From NCBI GenBank assembly GCA_035652815.1, contig DASRDB010000016.1:1-61366 (forward strand): a stretch of 61,366 bases of DNA, read 5' to 3'. The position numbers and the translations under genes were made by a program. Positions 1-8,533 of this stretch are shown piece by piece. The number at the start of each line of letters is the position of its first letter. Positions within the stretch are counted from its first letter, which is position 1. The notes below the pieces were generated by a model. That model had not been told where the DNA came from. It did not search any database and saw nothing but the letters and a program-made list of their open reading frames with translations. The DNA comes from DASRDB01 sp035652815. GTDB taxonomy: Bacteria; Chloroflexota; Ktedonobacteria; Ktedonobacterales; Ktedonobacteraceae.

Positions 1-1
1 G

Positions 2-424
2 ATGCCTCTTGAGGGCGTGGCCCAGGAATGGGCTGCCTTCGGAGCCGAAGCCGCCAGCAGCACCGCCTTTCTCATTGCCACTGGCGACGTCTTCTTAGCC
101 CTCTCCTGGGAAACCAGCGCCCTGCGCCATCACCGCGAAGCAAAGGAGGGCAGCCCACGCCGCGCACCACGCGCCCTCTTGGCCTGCCTGGAAGGCTTGC
201 ATGAAGCCAGCCGCCATTGGAGCCGCGCCACCTACTGGCTCGGGCGTGAAGCGGCCACCTCGGCCCAGGTGCTGGCCGCGCAGACGCACCTGCTGACATA
301 CCTGGCCTCGGCCCAACAGCAGGAAAATCGTCTGGCCTGCCTGATCCGCGAAGTCGAGCGTGAAGTGCGCCGCCTGCCGCGCCCACCGCATCAGCAGCCG
401 GAAGCGGAGGAGGTGCAGCCATGA
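2..424 (+). CDS. hypothetical protein, possibly truncated at window edge
   Basis: I do not recognise this protein. The frame is open from the first bases of the window, so the ATG at position 2 may be internal and the real start may lie upstream. The visible 140 residues are rich in Ala, Arg and Glu, look helical, and contain no membrane segment or signal peptide. The gene ends in a four-base ATGA overlap with the next gene, so the two are probably translationally coupled. It shares the high GC and dense packing of the block 1-5161 and is probably part of the same integrated element. Function unknown. Confidence 0.6.
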   Translation: MPLEGVAQEWAAFGAEAASSTAFLIATGDVFLALSWETSALRHHREAKEGSPRRAPRALLACLEGLHEASRHWSRATYWLGREAATSAQVLAAQTHLLTYLASAQQQENRLACLIREVEREVRRLPRPPHQQPEAEEVQP

Positions 425-1206
425 CCCGCTCTGATGCCCGTTCTTTCCACCAGCCGCCGCCGCGACACGCCGCACCTGCGCGCCGCCAGCCGGTGCAGGC
501 TCCGGTGATCGACGACGAGGAGGAGATGTTCGACCTGTTCGAGGACGAAGACGAGCAAGAGGCGGCAACCACTGCTGAGCCGGAACCACTCGTGCTGAGT
601 TACTGGAACAACCGCTTTGCCACCCGTCATACCGGAGAACTCCCACGCGCCGCCTCGTCCGCGCCCCAGACGGCTGCTCGCCCCCACACGCCGCGCCCGC
701 GCCCGGTGCAAGAGGAGCAGGACGACGACCGACAAGCGCTCCCGGTCGCTCACCGCCCTGCCCGCCGCCGCCGCTCGGGTGTCCTGTACACCCTGGCGGG
801 CATGCTCTCGATGGCGGGTCTCGTGGTCGGTCTCAACAGCCTGGGCGCGTGGTGGCAGGGGGTACAGGATGACTGGCACTACGGCATGCCGCGCACCTAT
901 CAGATGGATGCGGTGGTGGGCCATCATCACGACTCTGCTGCGCATCCGACGCACCTGATCGCCCTCAACCTGGACGGGCACGTCGAGGTGATCGAGCTTG
1001 CGGCGGGTGATCCCTCGGCGGCGCGGGTCTATCCTGGCCCCCTGCTCACCGGTCCCCACAAAGACGAGGTGGTGGTGACGCTTTCCATTGCCGACGTCGA
1101 TCATGACGGGACGCCCGATCTCATTGTCCACGTGGGCGAGAGCGAGTTTGTCCTCTACAACAATGGGCATGATGACCAGTTTCATAGTACCCAGACGAGC
1201 AAGTAA
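421..1206 (+). CDS. membrane-anchored protein with FG-GAP/VCBS-like repeat
   Basis: The 261-residue protein has a disordered acidic and Arg/Pro-rich N-terminal part (about residues 1-115), one hydrophobic segment near residues 120-142 (GVLYTLAGMLSMAGLVVG), and a C-terminal domain. That domain contains a Ca-binding-like stretch, IADVDHDGTPDLIVHVGE (about residues 223-240), typical of FG-GAP/VCBS repeats. Only one such repeat is evident, so a full beta-propeller is not supported. The likely topology is cytoplasmic N-terminus and exposed C-terminus. It overlaps the preceding gene by four bases and lies 79 bases before the baseplate-J-like gene. Role in the element unknown. Confidence 0.65.
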   Translation: MTRSDARSFHQPPPRHAAPARRQPVQAPVIDDEEEMFDLFEDEDEQEAATTAEPEPLVLSYWNNRFATRHTGELPRAASSAPQTAARPHTPRPRPVQEEQDDDRQALPVAHRPARRRRSGVLYTLAGMLSMAGLVVGLNSLGAWWQGVQDDWHYGMPRTYQMDAVVGHHHDSAAHPTHLIALNLDGHVEVIELAAGDPSAARVYPGPLLTGPHKDEVVVTLSIADVDHDGTPDLIVHVGESEFVLYNNGHDDQFHSTQTSK

Positions 1207-1285
1207 GTCCTGCCTGCTGTCCTGGGGCCGTTCCCGGTCACGCGGGACAGCAGCATCCTGTGATGAGCAGAAGGAAAAGAAAGCT

Positions 1286-2785
1286 ATGACGACCTATCAC
1301 GTTCCTGATGACGAAGCGGCCCCGGTTCCTGGTCGGCACACCGGCCCACTGGCAACCGATACCGACCAGCAGCCTGACACACTCCCTCACAAGCGGCAGC
1401 GCCCGATTCTCTTTCCCCAGTTGCCGCCCTTACAGTTCGATGACCATGCCGTCTATCTCTCGCCAGAGGAAGAGGACGACGCGCTCTATCCGGCGATGCC
1501 GCTCGCGCCAGCACCGGAAGAGGACACACCTGTTCCCGAGGCAGGCACCACGCTGCCGGATGCGGAGCTCCCGGAGCCGCCACCGACCCCCTCTCACCTC
1601 TCACCAACCGGGGAGCCGACCCTGGCTCCTGCGCGTGGTTCCGTTCCGGTGCGACTCCTCTTGCTCATGAGCCTCCTGTGCCTGCTCACCCTGCTGGTCA
1701 GCCTCTTCCTGACGGTGGGTGCGCCCGAGGCCAGCGTGACGCTGCTGCCCGACAGTCGCCTGCTCTCGACGGCGCTGGTCGTCACAGCACGCCCGCATCC
1801 GCAGGGGCAGGACATTGCCGCCCGCCTGCTCACCGCCAGCAGTGCCACCAAGCAGGCCAGTGGGGCGACGACTGGACAGGGCTACCAACCCGCACGGGCA
1901 GCGCATGGCTGGCTGACCTTCTACAACGCTGCCCCCTACGCGCAGACGGTCGCGGCTGGAACCACGCTCACCGCAGCCGATGGCGTTGCGGTCGTCACCG
2001 AGCAGGCGGTACGCCTGCCAGCAGGCAATCCTCCCATCTTTGGCATTGCAGAGGTGGCGGCTCATGCGGCGACCACCGGCCCGCAGGGCAACATCCCCGC
2101 GCTCGACCTGAACGGGCTGTGCTGCCTGCCCGGCGTCTCGGTCAAGAATACCGCCGCCTTTGTGGGGGGACAGGCTGCCCGGCACTTTGCAACCGTCGCC
2201 CAGATCGATGTCGAGCGGCTGGCAAATCCGCTGCTCAGCACGCTCAGTCAACAGGCCCAGGTGGCTTTGTTGCAGCAGATGCGCTCCACCGAGCAACTGG
2301 CCGGACTGGTGCAGTGTCAGGCGCATATCGCGCCCACCCCTGCGGTCGGCAGTGAGGCCACCCACGTGACGGTGCAGGTCAGCGCGTCCTGTCAGGCCGA
2401 GGTGTATGACCAGCAGGCCGTCGAGCAGTACGCCCTCGGGCGACTGCAAGCGCAGGCGGCAGCACTTGGCCCGGGCTACCACCTGCTCGGCCCGCTGAAC
2501 CTGATGGTGGCGCAAGAACTACGTGCCACGAGCAGCCCGGACGTCCTCACTTTGCTGGTGCGGGCCTCGGGACGCTGGAGCTATCAGGTGAGCGCGGCTG
2601 CTCTGGCACGCATGGCGCAGCAGATCGCCGGGCGCACGATTGGGGAGGCCACCCGGCGACTGCAAGGGCTGGCGCAGGGGCATCTTGCGCAGGTGCGTGT
2701 CCAGCTTGCGGGCTGGTGGTGGTGGCAGCCTACTACTTTGCCGACTGATGCCACCCGTATCCAGATGGTGGAGGTGACGGCATGA
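1286..2785 (+). CDS. baseplate J/gp47-like membrane protein
   Basis: I chose the ATG at 1286 because an AAGGAAAAG ribosome site lies just upstream; the frame is open further upstream but without a credible start. The 499-residue protein has a Pro/Glu-rich disordered N-terminus, one transmembrane helix near residues 121-145 (LLLLMSLLCLLTLLVSLFL), and a long C-terminal region. The segment around residues 210-290, with phrases such as GWLTFYNAAPYAQTVAAGT and AATTGPQGNIPA, resembles the baseplate J/gp47-like domain of large Chloroflexota and Patescibacteria surface proteins. I infer a membrane-tethered surface or assembly protein of the element rather than a true phage baseplate. It overlaps the next gene by four bases. 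Confidence 0.65.
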   Translation: MTTYHVPDDEAAPVPGRHTGPLATDTDQQPDTLPHKRQRPILFPQLPPLQFDDHAVYLSPEEEDDALYPAMPLAPAPEEDTPVPEAGTTLPDAELPEPPPTPSHLSPTGEPTLAPARGSVPVRLLLLMSLLCLLTLLVSLFLTVGAPEASVTLLPDSRLLSTALVVTARPHPQGQDIAARLLTASSATKQASGATTGQGYQPARAAHGWLTFYNAAPYAQTVAAGTTLTAADGVAVVTEQAVRLPAGNPPIFGIAEVAAHAATTGPQGNIPALDLNGLCCLPGVSVKNTAAFVGGQAARHFATVAQIDVERLANPLLSTLSQQAQVALLQQMRSTEQLAGLVQCQAHIAPTPAVGSEATHVTVQVSASCQAEVYDQQAVEQYALGRLQAQAAALGPGYHLLGPLNLMVAQELRATSSPDVLTLLVRASGRWSYQVSAAALARMAQQIAGRTIGEATRRLQGLAQGHLAQVRVQLAGWWWWQPTTLPTDATRIQMVEVTA

Positions 2786-3234
2786 ACCAGCGTCTGCTGA
2801 TACCGACCGAGGGCCGCAGGCGGCATGCGGCCCCACGCTACCTGTACACGCTGGGCTATCACGAAGCCGGGTCGGTCACGCTGGTCGAAACGTTGGTCGC
2901 CCTTGATGTGACCCTGGTGGATATTCGCGAGTTTGCCATTTCCCAACGGGGTTGCTGGCAGGGCTGGTGGCTGGCTGAACGCTTTGGGCGGTACTACTGG
3001 CATGTGCCCGAGCTAGGCAACGTGTGGTATCAGCAGCCAGGGCATGCTCTGCGGCTGGCCAATCCGGAGCGCGGGCTGCCGTTGCTGCTGGCGCGACTTG
3101 CCGATGGCGAAGCGCTGGCCTTGATGTGCGGCTGTCCCCAGGTGGAACGCTGTCATCGCAAGCTGGTGGCTGACCTCGTGCAGGAGCGACTGCCCTGTGT
3201 GCAGGTCATCCATTTGCCCGTCACACCACGCTAG
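2782..3234 (+). CDS. DUF488 family protein
   Basis: This 150-residue protein carries the DUF488 hallmarks. An N-terminal YTLGYHEAG segment near residues 21-29 is followed by a VTLVDIRE strand, and near the C-terminus the Cys/His motif MCGCPQVERCHRKLVADLV lies about residues 114-132. Family members usually have this C-x-H-R-x-L-V-A signature; their biochemical function is not settled, although some are tied to DNA damage or nucleic-acid contexts. The start overlaps the previous stop by four bases (ATGA). The protein is soluble, with no signal peptide. Its place inside a packed element-like operon is the only context available. Confidence 0.75.
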   Translation: MNQRLLIPTEGRRRHAAPRYLYTLGYHEAGSVTLVETLVALDVTLVDIREFAISQRGCWQGWWLAERFGRYYWHVPELGNVWYQQPGHALRLANPERGLPLLLARLADGEALALMCGCPQVERCHRKLVADLVQERLPCVQVIHLPVTPR

Positions 3235-3247
3235 AAGGAGGGGGGTC

Positions 3248-3778
3248 ATGGAGCCAACGCGCCTGCCAGTGCCCCAGCCATCTCGCCAGCCCGCGCCTGA
3301 TCTGGTGCTGCTGCCGCTCTCGGCTCTGCTGCCCCCAGGGGAACAGGTGGTGCTGCATGAGCCATCGGGCATCCTCATCCATGTGGCCCTGGGGGTGGAC
3401 GCGCACCGGGACCACCCGGTCTTGCACGTGCAGCAGTTGACGCCGAGCGAACTGACCGTGTTCCGGCCCCTGGTGGACAACGTGCCGGATTTTTGCCCCT
3501 ATGAGGTGCTGCTGGCCCATTTCAGCTACAACCGGGTGACCGAGCAGGTCATCGAGCGCATGCGGCGGCGCTGGTATGCCGCGCAGGAGGAGGGCGTGGC
3601 CGACGTCGTGCTGCGCCCGGTGCGCAATGTGCTCTCCCGGGTGCGCCTCAAAGTGCAGGAGCTGGGCCTCGATATCGTCTCCCTGCTCGACCTGGGCTAT
3701 CAACTGCTGCCGCTCACCCGTCGCCGCCGCAGTCGCGGGCCGCGCCACGAGCAGGACGAGCGCGAGGGAGAGGAGTAA
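3248..3778 (+). CDS. hypothetical protein
   Basis: I place the start at the ATG at 3248 because the preceding bases, AAGGAGGGGGG, form a strong ribosome site; a longer frame from 3197 would read through it. The 176-residue product is soluble, begins with a Pro-rich segment, and ends in a strongly basic then acidic tail (RRRRSRGP, then EQDEREGEE). The middle, about residues 90-150, is predicted helical and rich in Arg and Val. I do not recognise a family. It lies 13 bases after the DUF488 gene and three bases before tnpB, so it is the last cargo-like gene before the transposon-derived gene. Confidence 0.6.
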   Translation: MEPTRLPVPQPSRQPAPDLVLLPLSALLPPGEQVVLHEPSGILIHVALGVDAHRDHPVLHVQQLTPSELTVFRPLVDNVPDFCPYEVLLAHFSYNRVTEQVIERMRRRWYAAQEEGVADVVLRPVRNVLSRVRLKVQELGLDIVSLLDLGYQLLPLTRRRRSRGPRHEQDEREGEE

Positions 3779-3781
3779 GCT

Positions 3782-5161
3782 ATGATTGAGCAAGGGGCAG
3801 GACAGGTGCGTCAGATTTTTACGGCCAAGCTCAAACTGCTGCCGACGCCGGAGCAACATCGCCTGCTCCGGCAGACGCAGGTAGCCTACCGCGACGCGCT
3901 CAATGCCGTGAGCGAGTATGCCTTCGCGCACGGCAAAACGAGCCACGCCCTTGCGCTGCATCGCGCCCTGTACGCCGAAGTGCGCGCCCGCTACCATCTG
4001 CCCTCGCAACTGGCCTGTAGCGCCATTCGGCAGGTGGCGGCGTCCTACAAAGGGTTGTGGACCAGGCTCAAAAAGAATCAAGAGCATCGGCGGCTGAAGC
4101 TCACCAAGAAACGCTTTAAGGGCCTGGATCAGCCCCCGAAGTATAGCGCGTCGACGGTGCAGTATACCTATGGACGCGACTACGACTTTCAAGGCGAGGG
4201 GCAGGTGAGCATGCGCACGCTTGCGGGGCGCATTGTCCTCCCCTACCAGGGCTATGACAAGCATGTGGCGCTGATCCGGCAGGGGGCCAATATTGGCGAT
4301 GCGAAACTCTGGTATGATGCCTCTAAAAAGCAGTTGTACTTACTGGTCTCCTTCGAGATCGCGGTGGCAGAACCAACCTGTGAGCAACTGACCGAAGTGG
4401 TGGGCGTCGATGTCGGGATTCGCTATCTGGCGGTCACATCCACTACTACCGGGAAAGCCACCTTTTACCCAGGCAAACAGATACGGCACCGGGCCAATCA
4501 TTACGCTCGGCTCCGCAAACGCTTGCAGCGCAAAGGCACTCGCGGCTCCAAACGGCGGCTCCGTCGTATCGGGCAGCGAGAGAGACGGTTGAAGTTGCAA
4601 GCCAATCACACCATCGCCACCCAGATCGTCAAAGAGCATCCCCATGCGCTTCTCGGCCTCGAACACCTGACGGGTATTCGCGAGCGCACGAAGCGGCGGA
4701 AACGACGGCGCAAGCAGCGCGGGAACGGCGCAAAGCCTGTGTCGCCAAAGGCAGGCAAAGCCAACCGGGTGTACTCGCAATGGTCCTTTGCTGAGTTGCA
4801 CGCCCTCATCTCCTACAAGGCGCTCCTGGCAGGGTCGCGGGCGATCAAGGTGGATGCCAACTACACCTCGCAGACCTGCCCGCGCTGTGGCTACACAGCA
4901 GAGCAGAACCGCCCTGGCAAGGGCTTGCGCTTTGTCTGCCAGCAGTGCCATTACAGCCTGCATGCCGATCTGGTGGGGGCGAGGAATGTAACGCTAAGAA
5001 CGCTCCTGGTCCGGCAGGACTGGATCAGGACGGGATGTTTGTCAATCGTCCCTGATGCCTCGGACCGCGAAGCCAAAGCGGAGCGCCTGCGAAGGTACTC
5101 CGGGTTGCGGTGGAGTCCAGAGGTAATAAAAAGCTTTCGGTCAGAGACCGGAGGTCGTTGA
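3782..5161 (+). CDS. tnpB: TnpB, RNA-guided nuclease of the IS200/IS605 (IS1341) group
   Basis: The 459-residue protein has the complete TnpB plan: a basic helical N-terminal half, a split RuvC-like nuclease and a zinc ribbon. The three catalytic acids are visible: Asp210 in GVDVGIRYL, Glu294 in LGLEHLTGI and Asp396 in HADLVGARN. The zinc ligands are C366-x2-C369 and C386-x2-C389. Family knowledge: TnpB is an RNA-guided endonuclease whose guide RNA is transcribed from the 3' end of its own gene and the right end of the element. No tnpA is present in the window, so this is either an orphan or mobilised in trans. The frame appears intact, and a stem-loop at 5134-5154 overlaps its end. Confidence 0.93.
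   Translation: MIEQGAGQVRQIFTAKLKLLPTPEQHRLLRQTQVAYRDALNAVSEYAFAHGKTSHALALHRALYAEVRARYHLPSQLACSAIRQVAASYKGLWTRLKKNQEHRRLKLTKKRFKGLDQPPKYSASTVQYTYGRDYDFQGEGQVSMRTLAGRIVLPYQGYDKHVALIRQGANIGDAKLWYDASKKQLYLLVSFEIAVAEPTCEQLTEVVGVDVGIRYLAVTSTTTGKATFYPGKQIRHRANHYARLRKRLQRKGTRGSKRRLRRIGQRERRLKLQANHTIATQIVKEHPHALLGLEHLTGIRERTKRRKRRRKQRGNGAKPVSPKAGKANRVYSQWSFAELHALISYKALLAGSRAIKVDANYTSQTCPRCGYTAEQNRPGKGLRFVCQQCHYSLHADLVGARNVTLRTLLVRQDWIRTGCLSIVPDASDREAKAERLRRYSGLRWSPEVIKSFRSETGGR
5134..5154 (+). ncRNA. candidate TnpB guide-RNA scaffold stem-loop at element right end
   Basis: A nine-base-pair stem (with two G-T pairs) and an AGA triloop spans 5134-5154, built around the perfect core CGGTC-AGA-GACCG at 5138-5150. 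It overlaps the last codons of tnpB. In characterised TnpB systems the guide-RNA scaffold comes from exactly this place and the guide is the sequence just beyond the right end, which here would start near 5162 in AT-rich DNA. That this hairpin is the scaffold end is inference; the 5' extent of any such RNA cannot be set from one copy. Confidence 0.4.
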
Positions 5162-5453
5162 CATCAAAAAAAGTGGTACCTGGCTCGTTCTAAACTTGAA
5201 ATTTTGAAATAACGAATACTGTCCAGGGAATGTCTTATGTAAGAGCATATTGCTCTTCTCTAAGGTGAGATATTTCAATATGCATCACTATATATCTTTA
5301 TCAAAAATAATGGTAAAGATGAGGTGAAGCGATAGAGTGTATAGTGTAAGCGCGTGTGCCACAGAAAAACATGGGGAGATGGAAGCACACGAAAATCGGG
5401 GAGAACAATTTGTTTTGTATTGTGTAATTAACCAGTGAAAGGTAGAAACACAC
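5162..5453. other. AT-rich gene-free spacer
   Basis: No coding sequence is credible here. The stretch is much more AT-rich than the block before it and marks an abrupt compositional change right at the tnpB end. It includes a small palindrome at 5241-5257 (AAGAGC-ATATT-GCTCTT) and several TATA-rich runs near 5265-5300 that could serve promoters for the downstream secreted-protein gene, but I cannot pick one confidently. Confidence 0.5.
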
Positions 5454-6554
5454 TTGCGTCACAAGCTTTTGATGAAGGTGTTCGCCGCTTGTAGCGTCGT
5501 GATGGTAGCGGCGCTTGCGTTCGGTTTTATGGCGCTCTCGAATTCACGCGCGGCGTCAGTCAGCCCGACTATTGCAAAGAGCAAACCACTTTTTATTCAT
5601 TTCTCGCACCAGTTCTCCGATAGCGCGCTAGCTACCACAGGCTTGCGCCATTGGACGTCTTCTTTCACCTACAAAGGGCAGAAGTACACCTACTCGATGG
5701 TTGGTACGAGTCCTGCGGCAGGTTCAAAGACGACGACTATTCCTGTCACCATTATTCCGCTCAAGCTGACGTTCTCGAATGGAACAGTATTTGATGGCTC
5801 AACGAAGGTGTCGAACACGACGGGTTCGCCGCTTTTCCAGAATGCGCCGTTTAGCAGTGGCACAACCCAGTATGGTGATGCCATCCAGCGTGCCGAGTTC
5901 TGGAAAACGGTTTCGGCGAAAAGCCCGAACTATCATGTAGTACTTGGCACGCCGACTATCGCTTCCACGATCAGCATGAGCATTCCCGCGTCTCATGGAG
6001 CAACGGCGAAGGACTCAAGCGGGAAGACGATTGGCATCATCGATATCAACTGGTTTGATCCCCAGTTGCAGACGTTGCTCTCGTCCTACTCTCCCACCAT
6101 GCTCCCCATCTTCCTGTCTTACAACGTCTACCTGTCTTCCGGCGCACCCAGCCTCAGCAATTGCTGCATTGGCGGCTATCATAACGCTGTTACGAACAGC
6201 AAGGGCCTCCAGACCTATATCTGGACGGTGAATGCTGATCAGGGCGTGCAGGGTGGCTTTGGCGATGATGTTGGCGCGCTCAGCCACGAACTGGCCGAGT
6301 GGTACAACGATCCATTCACCAACAACGTTGTGCCGAACTGGCAGTCTCCCATCGCTCCTCAGTATGGTTGCAACAACCTGCTGGAAGTTGGCGATCCGCT
6401 GGTCGGAGTGAACTTCAGTGTTTCTGGCTTCAGTGGCTATCACCTGCAGGACGAGGCTTTCTTCTCCTGGTTCGCCCGCCAGACACCCTCAATCGGCATT
6501 AACGGGCTATATACCTATCTGGGTACCTTCAGCAAGCCCCCAGCCGTCTGCTAA
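5454..6554 (+). CDS. secreted protein with HELAE motif, function unknown
   Basis: The start is a TTG preceded by AAAGG about 11 bases upstream; the ATG at 5472 is a weaker alternative. The first 35 residues form a clear Sec signal peptide: RHK positive region, hydrophobic AACSVVMVAALAFGFMAL, then an Ala-rich cleavage zone. The mature protein of about 330 residues contains GALSHELAEWYNDPF, a His-Glu-containing helix reminiscent of metal-dependent peptidases although it is not a standard HExxH. Cysteines occur as CC, GC and a terminal PAVC. I recognise the style as a secreted protein seen in soil bacteria but cannot assign a reaction. A terminator follows at 6579-6606. Confidence 0.7.
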   Translation: MRHKLLMKVFAACSVVMVAALAFGFMALSNSRAASVSPTIAKSKPLFIHFSHQFSDSALATTGLRHWTSSFTYKGQKYTYSMVGTSPAAGSKTTTIPVTIIPLKLTFSNGTVFDGSTKVSNTTGSPLFQNAPFSSGTTQYGDAIQRAEFWKTVSAKSPNYHVVLGTPTIASTISMSIPASHGATAKDSSGKTIGIIDINWFDPQLQTLLSSYSPTMLPIFLSYNVYLSSGAPSLSNCCIGGYHNAVTNSKGLQTYIWTVNADQGVQGGFGDDVGALSHELAEWYNDPFTNNVVPNWQSPIAPQYGCNNLLEVGDPLVGVNFSVSGFSGYHLQDEAFFSWFARQTPSIGINGLYTYLGTFSKPPAVC

Positions 6555-6578
6555 TACCTTATCGTTTCACAATGCTGG

Positions 6579-6606
6579 CCGGGTCTCGTGAGAGGCCCGG
6601 TTTTTT
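6579..6606 (+). terminator. rho-independent terminator
   Basis: A nine-base-pair GC-rich stem (CCGGGTCTC with GAGGCCCGG, one G-T pair, GTGA loop) is followed by TTTTTT. It lies 25 bases after the secreted-protein stop codon and would end that transcript. Confidence 0.85.
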
Positions 6607-6757
6607 GTATGGCTGTCGGTGGCATTTTATGTTGGTTGAATGGCATCTGTCTCAGCAGGTGAATTTTCCTGAAACAGAGAACGTAATGCGCAACGTAATA
6701 CAGATACCAGTACCCTGAGCAGATAAATGCAATGAAGCAAACAGAAAAGGGGCGGAA

Positions 6758-7607
6758 ATGATAGAAGAACGTGAGTGCCGTGCCTGGTTGGACGCGCAGC
6801 GGGAACTTTTCGCCAATTCCTGGGATGAAACATTGGGTCGCCATCGCTCGCACTTTGCGTTTCGCGGCCTGACCAATGCTGGCTTTCGATTGAGTACCAC
6901 TCTCCAAAGGATGGGCGACCCTTACGACAGGCTCGAAACCCATCTGGTCAAAAACTTCAGTAAATATGCCTACGATATGGTTGCTTCCGCCAGCCCGGGT
7001 CTGCTTCTGAGTCCCAATGGCAATAGCATGTGGAACTGGATCGTCATTGCCAGGCATTACGGGTTGCCGACCCGTTTGCTCGATTGGACGTACTCACCGT
7101 ATGTGGCTCTGCACTTCGCCACTGAGGATGTGCAATTTGAGAAGCCGCCAGTTGATGGCGTGATCTGGTTTATCGAATACAAAAAAGCCCATACCTTGCT
7201 TTCTGAGAACCTGCAAGCAGTCCTCAGAGCGGAATATTTCGGATGTTTTCACCGTCGATATGCTGGCTCAGGTCGCGGTCGATTTAGACGCTTTGAACCA
7301 GTAAGGTAGTGAAGCTGACACATCGAAGGATTATGTGGTGTTCTTTGAGCCGCCCTCGCTGAACGAGCGCGGAATCAACCAGTTTCCCCTCCTTTCGATG
7401 ATGTCCAGCCCCACGACCATGCTCGATGTCTGGCTTGAAGCGCATGCTGATCTCTGTTACAAAATTCTCATTCCGGCGAAGATCAAATGGGAAATCCGCG
7501 ATAAGCTGGATCAGGCCAATATTAACGAACGCCTTCTCTATACAGGTCTGGATGGTCTATGTCGCTGGCTGAGAAGGTATTATGGTCCGCGCACCATATC
7601 CTCTTAG
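6758..7607 (+). pseudogene. FRG-domain protein, disrupted by frameshift and nonsense
   Basis: The 5' part (6758 to about 7230) encodes FAFRGLTN, ARHYGLPTRLLDWT and a following YVALHFA segment, the signature of the FRG domain. From about 7233 the family-like sequence continues in another frame (starting NISDVFTVDMLAQVAVDLDA), so one base was gained or two lost near 7230. That second frame then meets TAA at 7302, most simply a CAA-to-TAA change, before resuming with VVFFEPPSLNERG and ending at 7607 with GLDGLCRWLRRYY. Two lesions argue for a decayed gene rather than a sequencing slip. FRG proteins are often found in phage-defence or mobile contexts, though their activity is unsettled. A good ribosome site, GGGGCGG, precedes the ATG. 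Confidence 0.85.
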
Positions 7608-7646
7608 TTCAGGTGAGTACCATTCTTCAGGCCCCGCCTGGATACG

Positions 7647-8444
7647 CTACTGGTTGGCTGATTGACTTTTCGCTTTCCCTTTCCTCTCCAGTTCAGCCAG
7701 GTAGGCGGACATCGCGGCCTTATGTTCTGGCGAACGCAGGCAGTCCTCTTGCGCGTCAACCATTATGGAGAGCAGCGTTTCAGTATCCTGCTCGAAAGCG
7801 GTGTCGATCTGGCGCTTGGTATGTTTGAGCGCAGTAAAGGGAATAGCCAGCAACTCTTGAGCCATTGCCACCGCGTGTTCCTCCAGCTCATTTGATCGGC
7901 ACACTTCGTCAATCACGCCAAGCTCGAGTCCCTCTTGAGCGGAAAAACGGCGTCCGAGCAGGCACAGGCGTTTAGCAGGACCAGCGCCAATCAGCCTTGC
8001 CAGCCTCATCGGGCCTAATGCTGCGACCAATCCCTCTTTGACCGCCGGAATGCTGAGAATGGCGTCTTCAGTGGCGATGCGCAAATCGCAGGCCAGGGCG
8101 ACTTGCAGGCCTCCACCCAGGCAATAACCGTGAATGGCCGCTATGGTGATAGCGTCCAGACCAGCCAGCGTTATCACGCCTTTTTCCCAGGTGGCGAACC
8201 ATGCGCGGGTCAGGTTGCCCTTTGCCAATTCTTTTGTGTCTAGTCCGCTACAAAAGGCCCGGCCTTCTCCACTGACAATGACGACGTGAATGTCGCTGTT
8301 CTGTGCCAGCTGTTCGGTAGCCGTCACCAGGTCCTTTACCCAGGGCCAGTTGGCAGCATTCAATGCCTCTGGTCGATTTAAACGCAGGCGTGCAAGTGGC
8401 CCATCCACTTCGACGCGCATTGTTTCCAGTTCTAAAGTTGCCAT
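7647..8444 (-). CDS. enoyl-CoA hydratase/isomerase family protein
   Basis: The 265-residue crotonase-fold protein has the expected landmarks: LNRPEALNA near residue 22, the oxyanion-hole strand GEGRAFCSGLDTKEL near 60-75, and AAIHGYCLGGGLQVALACDLRIA near 102-125. The catalytic region SIPAVKEGLVAALGPMRL follows. I chose the ATG at 8444 because TAGGAG lies six bases upstream; a TTG two codons earlier is less likely. It is the last gene of the minus-strand operon that begins at 11799 and probably hydrates, isomerises or cleaves an acyl-CoA made by the upstream ligase. The precise substrate cannot be read from the sequence. Confidence 0.88.
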   Translation of the reverse strand: MATLELETMRVEVDGPLARLRLNRPEALNAANWPWVKDLVTATEQLAQNSDIHVVIVSGEGRAFCSGLDTKELAKGNLTRAWFATWEKGVITLAGLDAITIAAIHGYCLGGGLQVALACDLRIATEDAILSIPAVKEGLVAALGPMRLARLIGAGPAKRLCLLGRRFSAQEGLELGVIDEVCRSNELEEHAVAMAQELLAIPFTALKHTKRQIDTAFEQDTETLLSIMVDAQEDCLRSPEHKAAMSAYLAELERKGKAKSQSANQ

Positions 8445-8533
8445 GCACAACTCCTACTTAGTGAATGTCATGCCGTCAATGATATTTCTTATAGGCAAAA
8501 GAATATGTAACTACCTGAAGTGGACGAAGCGTC

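Noticed and set aside
391..1185. Long minus-strand open frame (264 residues)
   Set aside because: It is antisense to a better-supported packed operon, has His/Arg-rich composition typical of shadow frames in GC-rich DNA, and has no ribosome site or family pattern.
3221..4264. Minus-strand open frame of 347 residues across the end of the hypothetical gene and tnpB
   Set aside because: tnpB on the plus strand has all catalytic motifs; this frame is its shadow.
7302..7304. Possible recoding (selenocysteine or readthrough) to explain the split FRG gene, given the tRNA-Sec in the window
   Set aside because: The stop is TAA, not TGA, and a frameshift near 7230 is also needed, so selenocysteine insertion cannot restore the protein.
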